Assembly: GCA_026388095.1 (NCBI GenBank)
Contig: JAPLKL010000079.1
Location: forward strand, 83,548 to 147,547
DNA from: Elusimicrobiota bacterium
GTDB taxonomy: Bacteria > Elusimicrobiota > Elusimicrobia > UBA1565 > UBA9628
Direction: 5' to 3'
DNA: 64,000 bases
Part shown: one piece after another, positions 41,844-49,180 of the stretch
How positions within the stretch are numbered: position 1 is the first letter of the stretch
Layout of the letters: each line of letters begins with the position of its first letter
The notes under the pieces: generated by a model
The model's input: only the letters and a program-made list of their open reading frames with translations
Databases searched by the model: none
What the model was told of the DNA's origin: nothing
Made by a program: the position numbers and the translations under genes

Positions 41844-42544
41844 CCGCCGCGGCCTTGATCGCCCGCGCGCGCCGGGTCGCGGTGCTGACCGGCGCGGGCA
41901 TCTCCGCGGAGAGCGGCTTGGCCACCTTCCGCGACTCGGGCGGGCTCTGGGAGCAGCACCGCGTGGAGGACGTGGCCACGCCCGAGGCCTTCGCCCGCGA
42001 CCCGGCCTTCGTGTGGCGCTTCTACAACGCCCGGCGCAAGGCCGGCGCCTCGGCCGCGCCCAACCCCGCGCACCTGGCTTTGGCGCGGCTCGAGCGGAAG
42101 GTCCAGTCGGTCGTCATCCTGACCCAGAACGTGGACGGCCTGCACCAGCGCGCGGGCAGCCGCCAGGTGCTGGAGCTCCACGGCAGCCTCTGGCGCGCGC
42201 GCTGCACGGAATGCCGGCGGGCCTTCACGGACCTGCCGGTCGAGCTGCCCCTGCCGCCCCGCTGCGCGGACTGTCGGGGTCTGCTGCGGCCCGACATCGT
42301 CTGGTTCGGAGAAGCCCTGGACCCCGATGTCCTCGGGGCGGCCGCGGAGGCGCTGCAGGTCTGCGACCTCTTCCTGGTGGTGGGGACTTCGGCCCAGGTG
42401 CAGCCCGCGGCTTCCTTCGCTTTCGCCGCGGTCGAGCGGGGCATCGGCGTCATCGAGGTCAATAAGGAGCCCACGGCGCTTTCCCGGCTGGCTACGGTCT
42501 CTTTGCAGGGCCGAGCCGGAGAAATCCTGCCCGCTCTTTTGTAG
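41840..42544 (+). CDS. NAD-dependent protein deacylase (sirtuin, Sir2/CobB-like)
   Basis: A 234-residue sirtuin that removes acyl groups from lysine using NAD. Motifs present are TGAGISAESGLATFRD, TQNVDGLHQRAG, the catalytic histidine in LELHGS, the zinc cysteines CTEC...CADC, and VVGTSAQVQPA. It lacks the Tyr/Arg pair typical of CobB desuccinylases in the form I would expect, so the acyl preference is open. The GTG start is within the stop of the transporter gene. Confidence 0.92.
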   Translation: MTAAALIARARRVAVLTGAGISAESGLATFRDSGGLWEQHRVEDVATPEAFARDPAFVWRFYNARRKAGASAAPNPAHLALARLERKVQSVVILTQNVDGLHQRAGSRQVLELHGSLWRARCTECRRAFTDLPVELPLPPRCADCRGLLRPDIVWFGEALDPDVLGAAAEALQVCDLFLVVGTSAQVQPAASFAFAAVERGIGVIEVNKEPTALSRLATVSLQGRAGEILPALL

Positions 42545-42578
42545 AATGCGCGGACCCGGCGCACCGGGTGGAGGATCC

Positions 42579-43337
42579 ATGGACATAGCCTTGCGGGATC
42601 GGTTCACGGCGTTGTGGGCCAAGCATTTCGACGGCGCGGATCTTCCCATCTGCCTGTTCTACTCGGATGATGAGTCCTGCGGACGGCTCCTGCATCCCGT
42701 CAAAGAGCACGTGTGCATGATCGGCCAGCTTTCCGTCGCCCGGCGCGGCGAGGACATCGCTTTCACCGGGGAGACGCTGGGCTGTCCGGGCGGCAAGCGC
42801 TATCTGGGCTTTTCAGCGGAGCTCAGGCCGGGCTTCGAGCATTTCCTCTCCTGCGGGATACCGGGCCGGATGGAGGGGGAGCGCTATAAGAAGACCCCGG
42901 AGCTGGTGCGGGAGTTCATGAAGGACGCGCCGGCCATGAAGGCCCCGGCCAAGTACGCCGTGTTCAAGCGCTGGGACCGCCTCACGGCCGAGGACCGGCC
43001 CGAGGTCGTCATCTTCTTCTCCCCGCCGGACGTGCTCGCGGGCCTCTTCACCCTCGCCGGCTTCGCCGAGAAGGACCGGCATAGCGTCATCGCTCCGTTC
43101 GGCGCGGGCTGCGCCACCATCGCGCAGTATCCCTACCTGGAAGGCCGGGCGCCCGAGCCGCGCGCCGTGCTCGGCATGTTCGACGTATCCGCCCGCCCTT
43201 TCGTCCCCGAGCGGACGCTTTCCTTCGCCGTGCCCATGCCGAAATTCGCGCGGATGGTCGGCGACATGGAGGAGAGCTTCCTCATCACCTCCTCCTGGGC
43301 CAAGGTCCGCAGCCGCATCGCCCGGCCGGCCGCCTAG
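42579..43337 (+). CDS. DUF169 family protein
   Basis: 252 residues. The DUF169 pattern is recognisable: LPICLFYSDDE, CMIGQLSVARRG, CPGGKRYLGFS and the late FGAGCATIAQYPYLEG. Family members are soluble, cysteine-bearing proteins of unknown role, common in anaerobes. ATG 42579 is preceded by GTGGAGGATCC. It is probably co-transcribed with the sirtuin gene (34-base gap containing a possible -10 TAGAAT). It overlaps the convergent lipoprotein gene by four bases. Confidence 0.75.
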   Translation: MDIALRDRFTALWAKHFDGADLPICLFYSDDESCGRLLHPVKEHVCMIGQLSVARRGEDIAFTGETLGCPGGKRYLGFSAELRPGFEHFLSCGIPGRMEGERYKKTPELVREFMKDAPAMKAPAKYAVFKRWDRLTAEDRPEVVIFFSPPDVLAGLFTLAGFAEKDRHSVIAPFGAGCATIAQYPYLEGRAPEPRAVLGMFDVSARPFVPERTLSFAVPMPKFARMVGDMEESFLITSSWAKVRSRIARPAA

Positions 43338-43729
43338 ACCTGGCGGTCGATGACGATATGGACGCGCCTCTCGCCCGGGAAGACGGGGCTGGGATGCCGG
43401 CCCTCGAGGTCTCCCCTCTGCGGCTGACCCAGCCGGCCGTGGACGTTCATCTCGACCTCGATGTCCAGCGGGGTGTCGGCGCGCACCTCGGGCATGATGA
43501 GGTCCTCGGACCGGAAGGTGAACTTGACCGGGAATTGCGGGTTGACGATGCGCTGCACAGCCACGGGCACCCCGCCGCGGTTGCGGGCGATGATGAACAT
43601 GACGGCGTTGTCGCGGGGCGCCTTGCGCTGCAGGGCCGAGGCGATGGTGACGGTGCCCGACAGGCGGAACTCGCCCCGGCCGCAGGCCGCAAGCAGAGCC
43701 GCGGTCAGGGCTAAGGCCAGCCCCAGCAC
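43334..43729 (-). CDS. small lipoprotein, unknown function
   Basis: About 131 residues. A hydrophobic N-terminus ends in the lipobox LLAAC; the mature part is beta-rich (GTVTIASALQRKAPRDNAVMFIIARNRGG, VHGRLGQPQRGDLEG, RRVHIVIDRQV). The only conventional start is GTG 43729, which leaves an n-region without positive charge; the frame continues upstream through TVIRKCFDGH, whose Arg and Lys would suit a signal peptide, but there is no ATG or GTG there. The repeat element copy 2 lies 54 bases upstream and may have disturbed the original 5' end. Confidence 0.55.
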   Translation of the reverse strand: MLGLALALTAALLAACGRGEFRLSGTVTIASALQRKAPRDNAVMFIIARNRGGVPVAVQRIVNPQFPVKFTFRSEDLIMPEVRADTPLDIEVEMNVHGRLGQPQRGDLEGRHPSPVFPGERRVHIVIDRQV

Positions 43730-43782
43730 ATGACCGTCAAAGCATTTCCTGATGACAGTCAGTGCCAGCGCGCTACCGCGCG

Positions 43783-44019
43783 CTAGCAGGCTGCTGATAA
43801 AGTCCGTTCTGCGAGCGCCCGGCGGCCGTCTGCCGGGCGCAACCGACCCGCGAAGCGGGGCGGCAGAACCCAGCCGATAGGTTGTATGAAGGATGGCGCC
43901 TTCGGCGCGACTGGCGAGCCTTCGGCTCGCCAGTTCGGGGACGGAATGTTGCCCGCTACCGAAAGGACTGTGTCCGGACACAGTCCTTTCCTCTGGAGGG
44001 TTTATCAGCACCCTGCTAG
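43783..44019. mobile_element. MITE-like hairpin-rich repeat element, copy 2
   Basis: 237 bp, bounded by CTAGCAGGCTGCTGATAAA (43783-43801) and its inverted partner at 44001-44019 with one mismatch. The body is nearly identical to copy 1 except for the variable hairpin (here ACTGGCGAGCC-TTC and complement, 43910-43934) and a few substitutions. The right-hand CTAG also supplies the TAG stop of the DUF1189-like gene at 44016. The internal 28-bp palindrome is conserved. Confidence 0.85.
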
Positions 44020-44807
44020 GCGGCCTGGGGCCGCGGAGAGGCGCTCTTCTTGATGGCCAGCCATAGGTAGACCGTGGTGGCGACAGCGGACAGGAGTGTG
44101 AATTGGGGCACCTGGGCCGGGACGAGCAGCAGGATGCACTGGACCGCGATGACCAAGGTCTGGGCGTAGACGCTGAGGTTGAACAGCGCCGGGTACTTGA
44201 GGCCTGATTCGGCCAGCCCGTTGATGAGCAGGGCGATGAGCGAGTAGAACAGGGTCGCCACGAGCTTCCAGACCGCGAAAAGCATGAAGGCGGCGATAAA
44301 TCCGAACGGGTAGAGGACCAGGCGCAGGTCCCGGGCCAGCTCCCGGTAGAACTTCGCGTCGAAGACCTTGGTCTGGGTGCTGGGGACCTTGGAAAGATCG
44401 TATACCTCGACCTTGCCGGCCGGCTGCAGGACATACAGGGCGTTGCCCGTCACGTACGCCGTGACCTTCTCGGCCGTCAGCATCTGCGCGGTGACCGGCT
44501 CCTCGCGGCTCGTGTCGATGGTGAAGGCGACCTCGTTGATCGTGGGATGGCGCACCGTGACCTTCTCGTTGGTGGGTGTGGAGAGGCGGCCCTTGGAATA
44601 GGTGACGGCCGGGACGCTCGTCTCCAGCCATTGGAAGGTCCCTTCCACCGAGGGCCAGACGCGCATCTTCAGGAAGACGAGGAACACGATGGAGAATAAG
44701 AGCCCGAGATAGCTCAGATAGAGGAGGGACCGGCCCCAAGTCTGGCCGGCCACCTTCTTGTAGAATTCGATGCTGGTGATGCTGTTGACGGGGTCCAGGA
44801 TTATCAT
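44016..44807 (-). CDS. DUF1189-like membrane protein
   Basis: 263 residues. An N-terminal soluble stretch (FYKKVAGQTWGRSLLYLSYLG) leads into one membrane segment, a periplasmic beta-rich domain (NEVAFTIDTSREEPV, VTAYVTGNALYVLQPAGKVEVYDL) and four C-terminal segments (PFGFIAAFMLFAVWKLVATL onward). The layout matches DUF1189; the function is unknown. The last codons and stop abut the repeat element: the TAG stop is part of the element's terminal CTAG. GAGGAACTT precedes ATG, with TATACT further upstream. Confidence 0.7.
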   Translation of the reverse strand: MIILDPVNSITSIEFYKKVAGQTWGRSLLYLSYLGLLFSIVFLVFLKMRVWPSVEGTFQWLETSVPAVTYSKGRLSTPTNEKVTVRHPTINEVAFTIDTSREEPVTAQMLTAEKVTAYVTGNALYVLQPAGKVEVYDLSKVPSTQTKVFDAKFYRELARDLRLVLYPFGFIAAFMLFAVWKLVATLFYSLIALLINGLAESGLKYPALFNLSVYAQTLVIAVQCILLLVPAQVPQFTLLSAVATTVYLWLAIKKSASPRPQAA

Positions 44808-44853
44808 AAGTTCCTCAGTGGCGAGAGTATATCAAAAGGCCGCTCCGTCCGGC

Positions 44854-45939
44854 TCAGAGCCAGCGCTCGCTGCGGCGCTGGCGCAGTTCCAGGCGCCGGC
44901 GCCACGCGCCGCGCAGCTGCGCTGCAGGGAAGAGGCGGGCCGCCGCCAGCAGCAGCTCCACGCAGCCGAGCGCGTCTGAGACCCGGACCATCTCCGGCGC
45001 GATGCGGCGGGCGCCGATGCCGTTGTGGTAGTTGACCAAGGGCAGGGCCACTCCCGCGGCCTCATAGCCGAAGCTCTGGTAGGCGGTGGCCTCGCAGGTG
45101 CCGCCGGTCAGGCGCCGGCGCTGCACGGGCCGGCGCCTTTTCTCGATGACGGCCGCGGCCCGGTCGAGGAGCCCGACGAGGTTGGCGTCGAAGAGCAGCG
45201 CCTTGTCGCCCAGGCGGATGACCGGCCCCCGGCCCGGCCGGGCGCCGGGCAGGGACCGCGAGGCTTCGATGGATATGATGGAATCCTCGTAAGACGCCTG
45301 GCTGCGGCGCGCGAAGTCCAGCGCGCCCACGAAGCCCACCTCCTCGGCCCGGTGCAGGAAGACCGTGAGGTTGGCCTTGATCCGCGCGGCGGCGGCCCGG
45401 CGCAGGGTCTCCAGGGCGATGGCGCAGCCCAGCAGGTCGTCGATGGAACGCGAAGAGACCCAGCCCGCCCGCACCTTCCAAGGCGTGAGGGCCAGGACGC
45501 CGAAAGCGAGCCGGGCTCCCGGGCGGGGGGGGCGGGTCCAGGCCAGGGCGAAGGCGTCGCCTTTTTTCGGCGGCGGGCCCAGGACGCCGACCGCGGCCGG
45601 CCGGTTGTCATGGGGCGCAGGCGGGAAGGCCTCCACCGTACAGCCCTCCAGCAGATGGCGCGGGTGGCCGCCCTTGAGGATCGCCCGGGCGCCGCGGGGC
45701 GTGACGGACTCGATGTGGAAGCCGGGATGGTCCAGGTGCGCGGCCAGGACCAAAGCCGGGCCCGTCCCGGCGCCCGGATAGGACACCATCAGTCCGCCGC
45801 GCCGGCGCTGGACCCGGACGCGGCCCCCCAGCTCGCGGTGCAGCCAGGCCAGGACCACGCGCGTCACCGCGGCTTCGTAGAAGGGCGCGGTGGGCACTGC
45901 GGTCAGTTGGCGGAAGAGTTGCAGGAGCGCGGGGGCCAT
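44854..45939 (-). CDS. M42-like metallo-aminopeptidase
   Basis: 361 residues of the M42/M28-type di-zinc peptidase fold. Ligands are visible in family order: His in AAHLDHPGFH, Asp in SRSIDDLLGCA, Glu-Glu in HRAEEVGF, Glu in IISIEASRS and His in LVNYHNG. It would trim peptides in the cytoplasm. The basic C-terminal tail (RGAWRRRLELRQRRSERW) is not typical. It begins 5 bases after the zinc-ribbon gene, so both are co-transcribed. Confidence 0.82.
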   Translation of the reverse strand: MAPALLQLFRQLTAVPTAPFYEAAVTRVVLAWLHRELGGRVRVQRRRGGLMVSYPGAGTGPALVLAAHLDHPGFHIESVTPRGARAILKGGHPRHLLEGCTVEAFPPAPHDNRPAAVGVLGPPPKKGDAFALAWTRPPRPGARLAFGVLALTPWKVRAGWVSSRSIDDLLGCAIALETLRRAAAARIKANLTVFLHRAEEVGFVGALDFARRSQASYEDSIISIEASRSLPGARPGRGPVIRLGDKALLFDANLVGLLDRAAAVIEKRRRPVQRRRLTGGTCEATAYQSFGYEAAGVALPLVNYHNGIGARRIAPEMVRVSDALGCVELLLAAARLFPAAQLRGAWRRRLELRQRRSERWL

Positions 45940-45944
45940 TTGGC

Positions 45945-46289
45945 TCAGAGCCCGAGCCCGGGGGGTATCTGGCCTTTCAGAAGGCTGCTCACCGAGTTAT
46001 TGAGGAGCACATAGGCGTGGTAGCAGCCCACGACCAGCTCGTAAGTCATAAGCACGGCCAGAACCGTGTAGACCCAGCGCGCCATGCGCGAGATGACGGG
46101 CGAGCGCCAGACCAGGATCAGGCTGAACGGGCCCAAAGCGGTGAAGGTGAGCACGATGATGCCCCAGTGTTGATAGTACCACGGGAAGCTGACCAGGTTC
46201 CTGCCGCAGAAGCGGCAGAAATTATCCTCCGCCGCCACTTGGGCGCGGCAGTTCCAGCAGACGCCGCCTTCCTTGGGGTCTTTGCTCAT
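45945..46289 (-). CDS. zinc-ribbon membrane protein, unknown
   Basis: 114 residues. An N-terminal zinc ribbon (CWNCRAQVAAEDNFCRFCGRNL, two CxxC pairs) is followed by two membrane helices (GIIVLTFTALGPFSLILVW and WVYTVLAVLMTYELVVGCYHAY). Similar small proteins occur widely without known function. A TATAAT box stands 20 nt upstream of ATG on the minus strand. Confidence 0.65.
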   Translation of the reverse strand: MSKDPKEGGVCWNCRAQVAAEDNFCRFCGRNLVSFPWYYQHWGIIVLTFTALGPFSLILVWRSPVISRMARWVYTVLAVLMTYELVVGCYHAYVLLNNSVSSLLKGQIPPGLGL

Positions 46290-46332
46290 CGGGCCGCTGA
46301 CGCCCCGGTATTATATCAGTCTGACCCCATTC

Positions 46333-46341
46333 TGGTATAAT
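46333..46341 (+). promoter_or_regulatory. extended -10 promoter
   Basis: TGG-TATAAT, an extended -10 with a perfect hexamer, lies 35 bases before ATG 46377. The leader includes the ideal ribosome site AAGGAGGT. Confidence 0.55.
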
Positions 46342-46376
46342 CTAATCCAAGGTCCGATCCTCAAGGAGGTCATCTG

Positions 46377-46844
46377 ATGAAGATTAAGCTCGCCGTTCTG
46401 GCCGCCGCCCTCGCCGCGGTCTGCGCCGGCGCCGCCAACGCCCAGGAACCGATCACCATCTCTTTCAACGGCGCCACCTACACCTTCGACCGGCCCGCGC
46501 TCACGGCCCTCGCGCCCCGAGCACAGCTGGCGCGGACCAACAACCAGCAGAACATGGCGCTGGCCAAGATCAAGCTCAACCCCTACCATCAGGACATGAA
46601 CGACACCCTCATCGCCACGCTCCAGCCGGGCCTGGACGTCTACGCGGTGGTCCGGGAGCTCTACCTGGCGGGCTTCAAGGCGCAGTCCTACTCCGACGAC
46701 CACGGCTACTATTACATCGCCGTGGACGTCGCGGGCGTCGACGCCGCGGACTCGGCCATCGGCCTGGCGAAGTACTACTACGTCACCCAGGTGTTCGTAG
46801 GCAAGAAGGTCTACGACGCGTTGTTCCCGCCCGGCCAGCCCTAG
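46377..46844 (+). CDS. secreted protein of unknown function
   Basis: 155 residues. A signal peptide (MKIKLAVLAAALAAVCAGAANAQ) precedes a mature part with PITISFNGATYTFDRPALTA, an Asn/Gln-rich linker and DHGYYYIAVDVAGVDAAD. No family is recognised. The ribosome site AAGGAGGT is the strongest in the window and is joined by an extended -10 promoter, suggesting high expression. Convergent with the GT-C-like gene and overlapping it by four bases. Confidence 0.65.
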   Translation: MKIKLAVLAAALAAVCAGAANAQEPITISFNGATYTFDRPALTALAPRAQLARTNNQQNMALAKIKLNPYHQDMNDTLIATLQPGLDVYAVVRELYLAGFKAQSYSDDHGYYYIAVDVAGVDAADSAIGLAKYYYVTQVFVGKKVYDALFPPGQP

Positions 46845-48970
46845 GACCCGGAGGCCTTGAGCGCCTGGCGCAGGCGCTCGGCCTCTTGCCGGACACCCTC
46901 GCGCGGCGGCCAGGCGGCGAAGGCCGACTCGTAGGCGGAGAGGGCCTCCTCGCCCCGGCCCAGACGAGCCAGGATGCGGGCCAGGATGGTCGTGCGTCGG
47001 GCCAAGGCCATGCGCTCGCTGACCCCGGCCACGTCGAGGCGCAGAGCGCCGCCCTCGTCTACGCTGGGCGAGAAGCGCGCCAAGTCGTAGACGGGATCCG
47101 CGGCGCGAGCCGGGCCCGCCGGCTTCTGCCCTACCGCGAAGACCCGGAAGCTCTGGTTCTCGTAGAGGAGGCGGAAGCCTTTGAGCTCCTCAGGCCGGAA
47201 ATGGAACAGGACCGCCGCTGCGTCGGGCTTGAGGCGCAGGCCGCCCGAGGCGTAGCGCGGCCCGCCCGGGGCTTCGTCGAGGATGTCCTCGGTCGAATAC
47301 ACGAAGAGCGTGGCGCCGTAGCGGCGGCAGAAGGCCAGGAACTCGGGCTCGCCGGCATAGAGGGACCGTAAAAACTCCATGGTCTTGGCGCGTATTCCGG
47401 GCGCCTCGAACTTGGGCTGCAGCAGGACCGGCGAGCCGGCATAAGTCAGCAAGGATGCGGAGAGCCCGAAATTGGCCAGGACCGGCCGGTCCGGACCTCC
47501 GTTCTTGCGCAGCCAGCGGATGAGGGCCAGCACGTCGGCGGAGGACACTCCCGGATGGGTTTCCGAGCCGGCCCAGGCCGCGGAGATCCGCAAGACCGGG
47601 TTGAACCGGGACGAGGGAGCCAGCGTCTTGGCGCCCTCCAAGGCGGCCAGCAGGAAGAAGACGGGAGGCAGCCAAGCGGCGCGCAGCCAGCGCTGCGGCA
47701 GTCTTGTCGCCGCGGCGCAGAGCAGGAAGGCCAGGACCGGCGTCAGGCGCAGGATCAAGGCGGTCCCCGCCAAGTAGAAGACCAGGAGCGCGTCGACGAC
47801 GGCGGGGGGCAAGGGGCCCCCGTCCTTTTCGGGCGGGCTTTCTCCTTTCCCGAAAAGGGCGGCGGCGACGCGAGGGACCATGATGAAGCCGAGCGGCACA
47901 AAAGCGAAGATGAGGAAGCCCGGCGCCGGCGACTGGAACGGCCCCATCCACAGAAGCCGCGCGTCCGCGCTCAACTGCGCCGGGTCCGCGGGCATGCGCA
48001 GGCCGTGGCGCAGCTTCTCCCAGAACATCCCGTAGACATGTCCGTAGGCGGAGAGTTCGCGGGAGAGATAGGACGACAAGCCCAGCGCCGCCGCGGTCCC
48101 CAAAGCTATGGGCAGGACGCGCCGCGGGAAGACCAGCGCCAGGAGCAGTCCGTAGCCGAGGAGCATCACCGGCGAGAGGATGAAGGCGGTCTCGCGCAGG
48201 GGCGCGCAGAGCAGCCCGGCCGCGCCGGCGCAGGCGACCAGGACCCCGACGCAGACGCGCAGGCGGCTGCTGGCCGCTTCATCCCGGCGGCAGCGCCAGC
48301 CTGTCCAAGCCAAAGCGATGAAGAGGGCGGCCAGATGGAACCTCGAAAAATGCCAGCTCGCCAGGGCCACGCCCAACAGCGCTCCGGCCGCCGCGGAATG
48401 GACCCGCCAGAGCCGTTCCTCGCTGTCGAGCGCCGCCACCAAAAAGGCCAGGCTGGCCAGCAGGAGTGGGAGGGTGAAGCTCTCGAACACATAGGTGCCG
48501 ATCCCGTTGGCCATGCCGGCCCAGGACAGGGCGAAGATCGCCGCTGAGGCCAAGGCCAGGGGCGCAGAGCGCGAGAGCCGCAAGGCTATGGCGTAGAATG
48601 CCGGGACGGCCAGGCTGGACATGACCGCGCAGAAGAGGAGCACGAACCAGCGGAAGTCGCGCAGCGGCGTGAAGAGATTGATGACGCGCCAAGTCCAGCC
48701 CGTGGCCCGCTCCATGGTGAGAGTGAGCTCTTGGCGGGTGCGGATACCCTCCGGGTATTGGGCGTCTCGATCGAGCTCCGGGATGCCTGCGCCGTTGGCC
48801 ACCAGCAGCGCGTAGCGGTACTGTATGGCGCTCTCGTTGCGGAAAAAACCGGTGTCCGCATCCGGATTGAAATACGGCAGCGACACGTCCTGCCGCACCC
48901 GGAGGTAGATCTGGGCGGCGGCGAGCACTGACAGAAGGGCCAGGGCGAGGCGGCGGCCGGCGCTGTCCAT
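46841..48970 (-). CDS. large membrane protein, GT-C/oligosaccharyltransferase-like
   Basis: 709 residues. About 12 membrane segments occupy residues 5-450; the first external loop (PYFNPDADTGFFRNESAIQYRY) is charged in the way GT-C glycosyltransferases carry their acidic catalytic loop. A soluble region follows (SSADVLALIRWLRKNGGPDRPVLANFGLSA, reminiscent of the periplasmic domain of STT3-type proteins), then a short TPR-like end (GRGEEALSAYESAFAAWPP). The likely role is transfer of a lipid-linked sugar at the periplasmic face. Assignment is by architecture only. Confidence 0.65.
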   Translation of the reverse strand: MDSAGRRLALALLSVLAAAQIYLRVRQDVSLPYFNPDADTGFFRNESAIQYRYALLVANGAGIPELDRDAQYPEGIRTRQELTLTMERATGWTWRVINLFTPLRDFRWFVLLFCAVMSSLAVPAFYAIALRLSRSAPLALASAAIFALSWAGMANGIGTYVFESFTLPLLLASLAFLVAALDSEERLWRVHSAAAGALLGVALASWHFSRFHLAALFIALAWTGWRCRRDEAASSRLRVCVGVLVACAGAAGLLCAPLRETAFILSPVMLLGYGLLLALVFPRRVLPIALGTAAALGLSSYLSRELSAYGHVYGMFWEKLRHGLRMPADPAQLSADARLLWMGPFQSPAPGFLIFAFVPLGFIMVPRVAAALFGKGESPPEKDGGPLPPAVVDALLVFYLAGTALILRLTPVLAFLLCAAATRLPQRWLRAAWLPPVFFLLAALEGAKTLAPSSRFNPVLRISAAWAGSETHPGVSSADVLALIRWLRKNGGPDRPVLANFGLSASLLTYAGSPVLLQPKFEAPGIRAKTMEFLRSLYAGEPEFLAFCRRYGATLFVYSTEDILDEAPGGPRYASGGLRLKPDAAAVLFHFRPEELKGFRLLYENQSFRVFAVGQKPAGPARAADPVYDLARFSPSVDEGGALRLDVAGVSERMALARRTTILARILARLGRGEEALSAYESAFAAWPPREGVRQEAERLRQALKASGS

Positions 48971-48978
48971 GGTCTTAT

Positions 48979-49007
48979 TTGCCTGCGGGGGCCTAAACTG
49001 GTAGAAT
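48979..49007 (+). promoter_or_regulatory. promoter of tRNA-Glu
   Basis: -35 TTGCCT (48979-48984), a 17-nt spacer and -10 TAGAAT (49002-49007), with TGG before the -10. The tRNA 5' end lies 27 bases downstream. Confidence 0.6.
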
Positions 49008-49034
49008 TTTTCCCTTACCGCTCCGGGTCCGGGT

Positions 49035-49111
49035 GGCGCGTTCGTCTAGCGGCCTAGGACGCTGCCCTCTCAAGGCAGAGATCAGGGGTTCAAATCCCCT
49101 ACGCGCCACCA
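49035..49111 (+). tRNA. tRNA-Glu (anticodon CTC)
   Basis: The acceptor stem GGCGCGT pairs with ACGCGCC (49035-49041 with 49101-49107), followed by discriminator A and an encoded CCA (49109-49111). The D-arm region GTCTAGCGGCCTAGGAC and the anticodon loop CTCTCAA (anticodon CTC, reading GAG) in the stem CTGCC/GGCAG, plus the T-loop GGTTCAAATCC, are all typical of bacterial tRNA-Glu. Confidence 0.96.
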
Positions 49112-49180
49112 GGCCCCGGAGACTCTTTTGTCCGGCCCCGGGGCCCTGCCCCATCGTATATAATATCCGGCCCCGCCATC

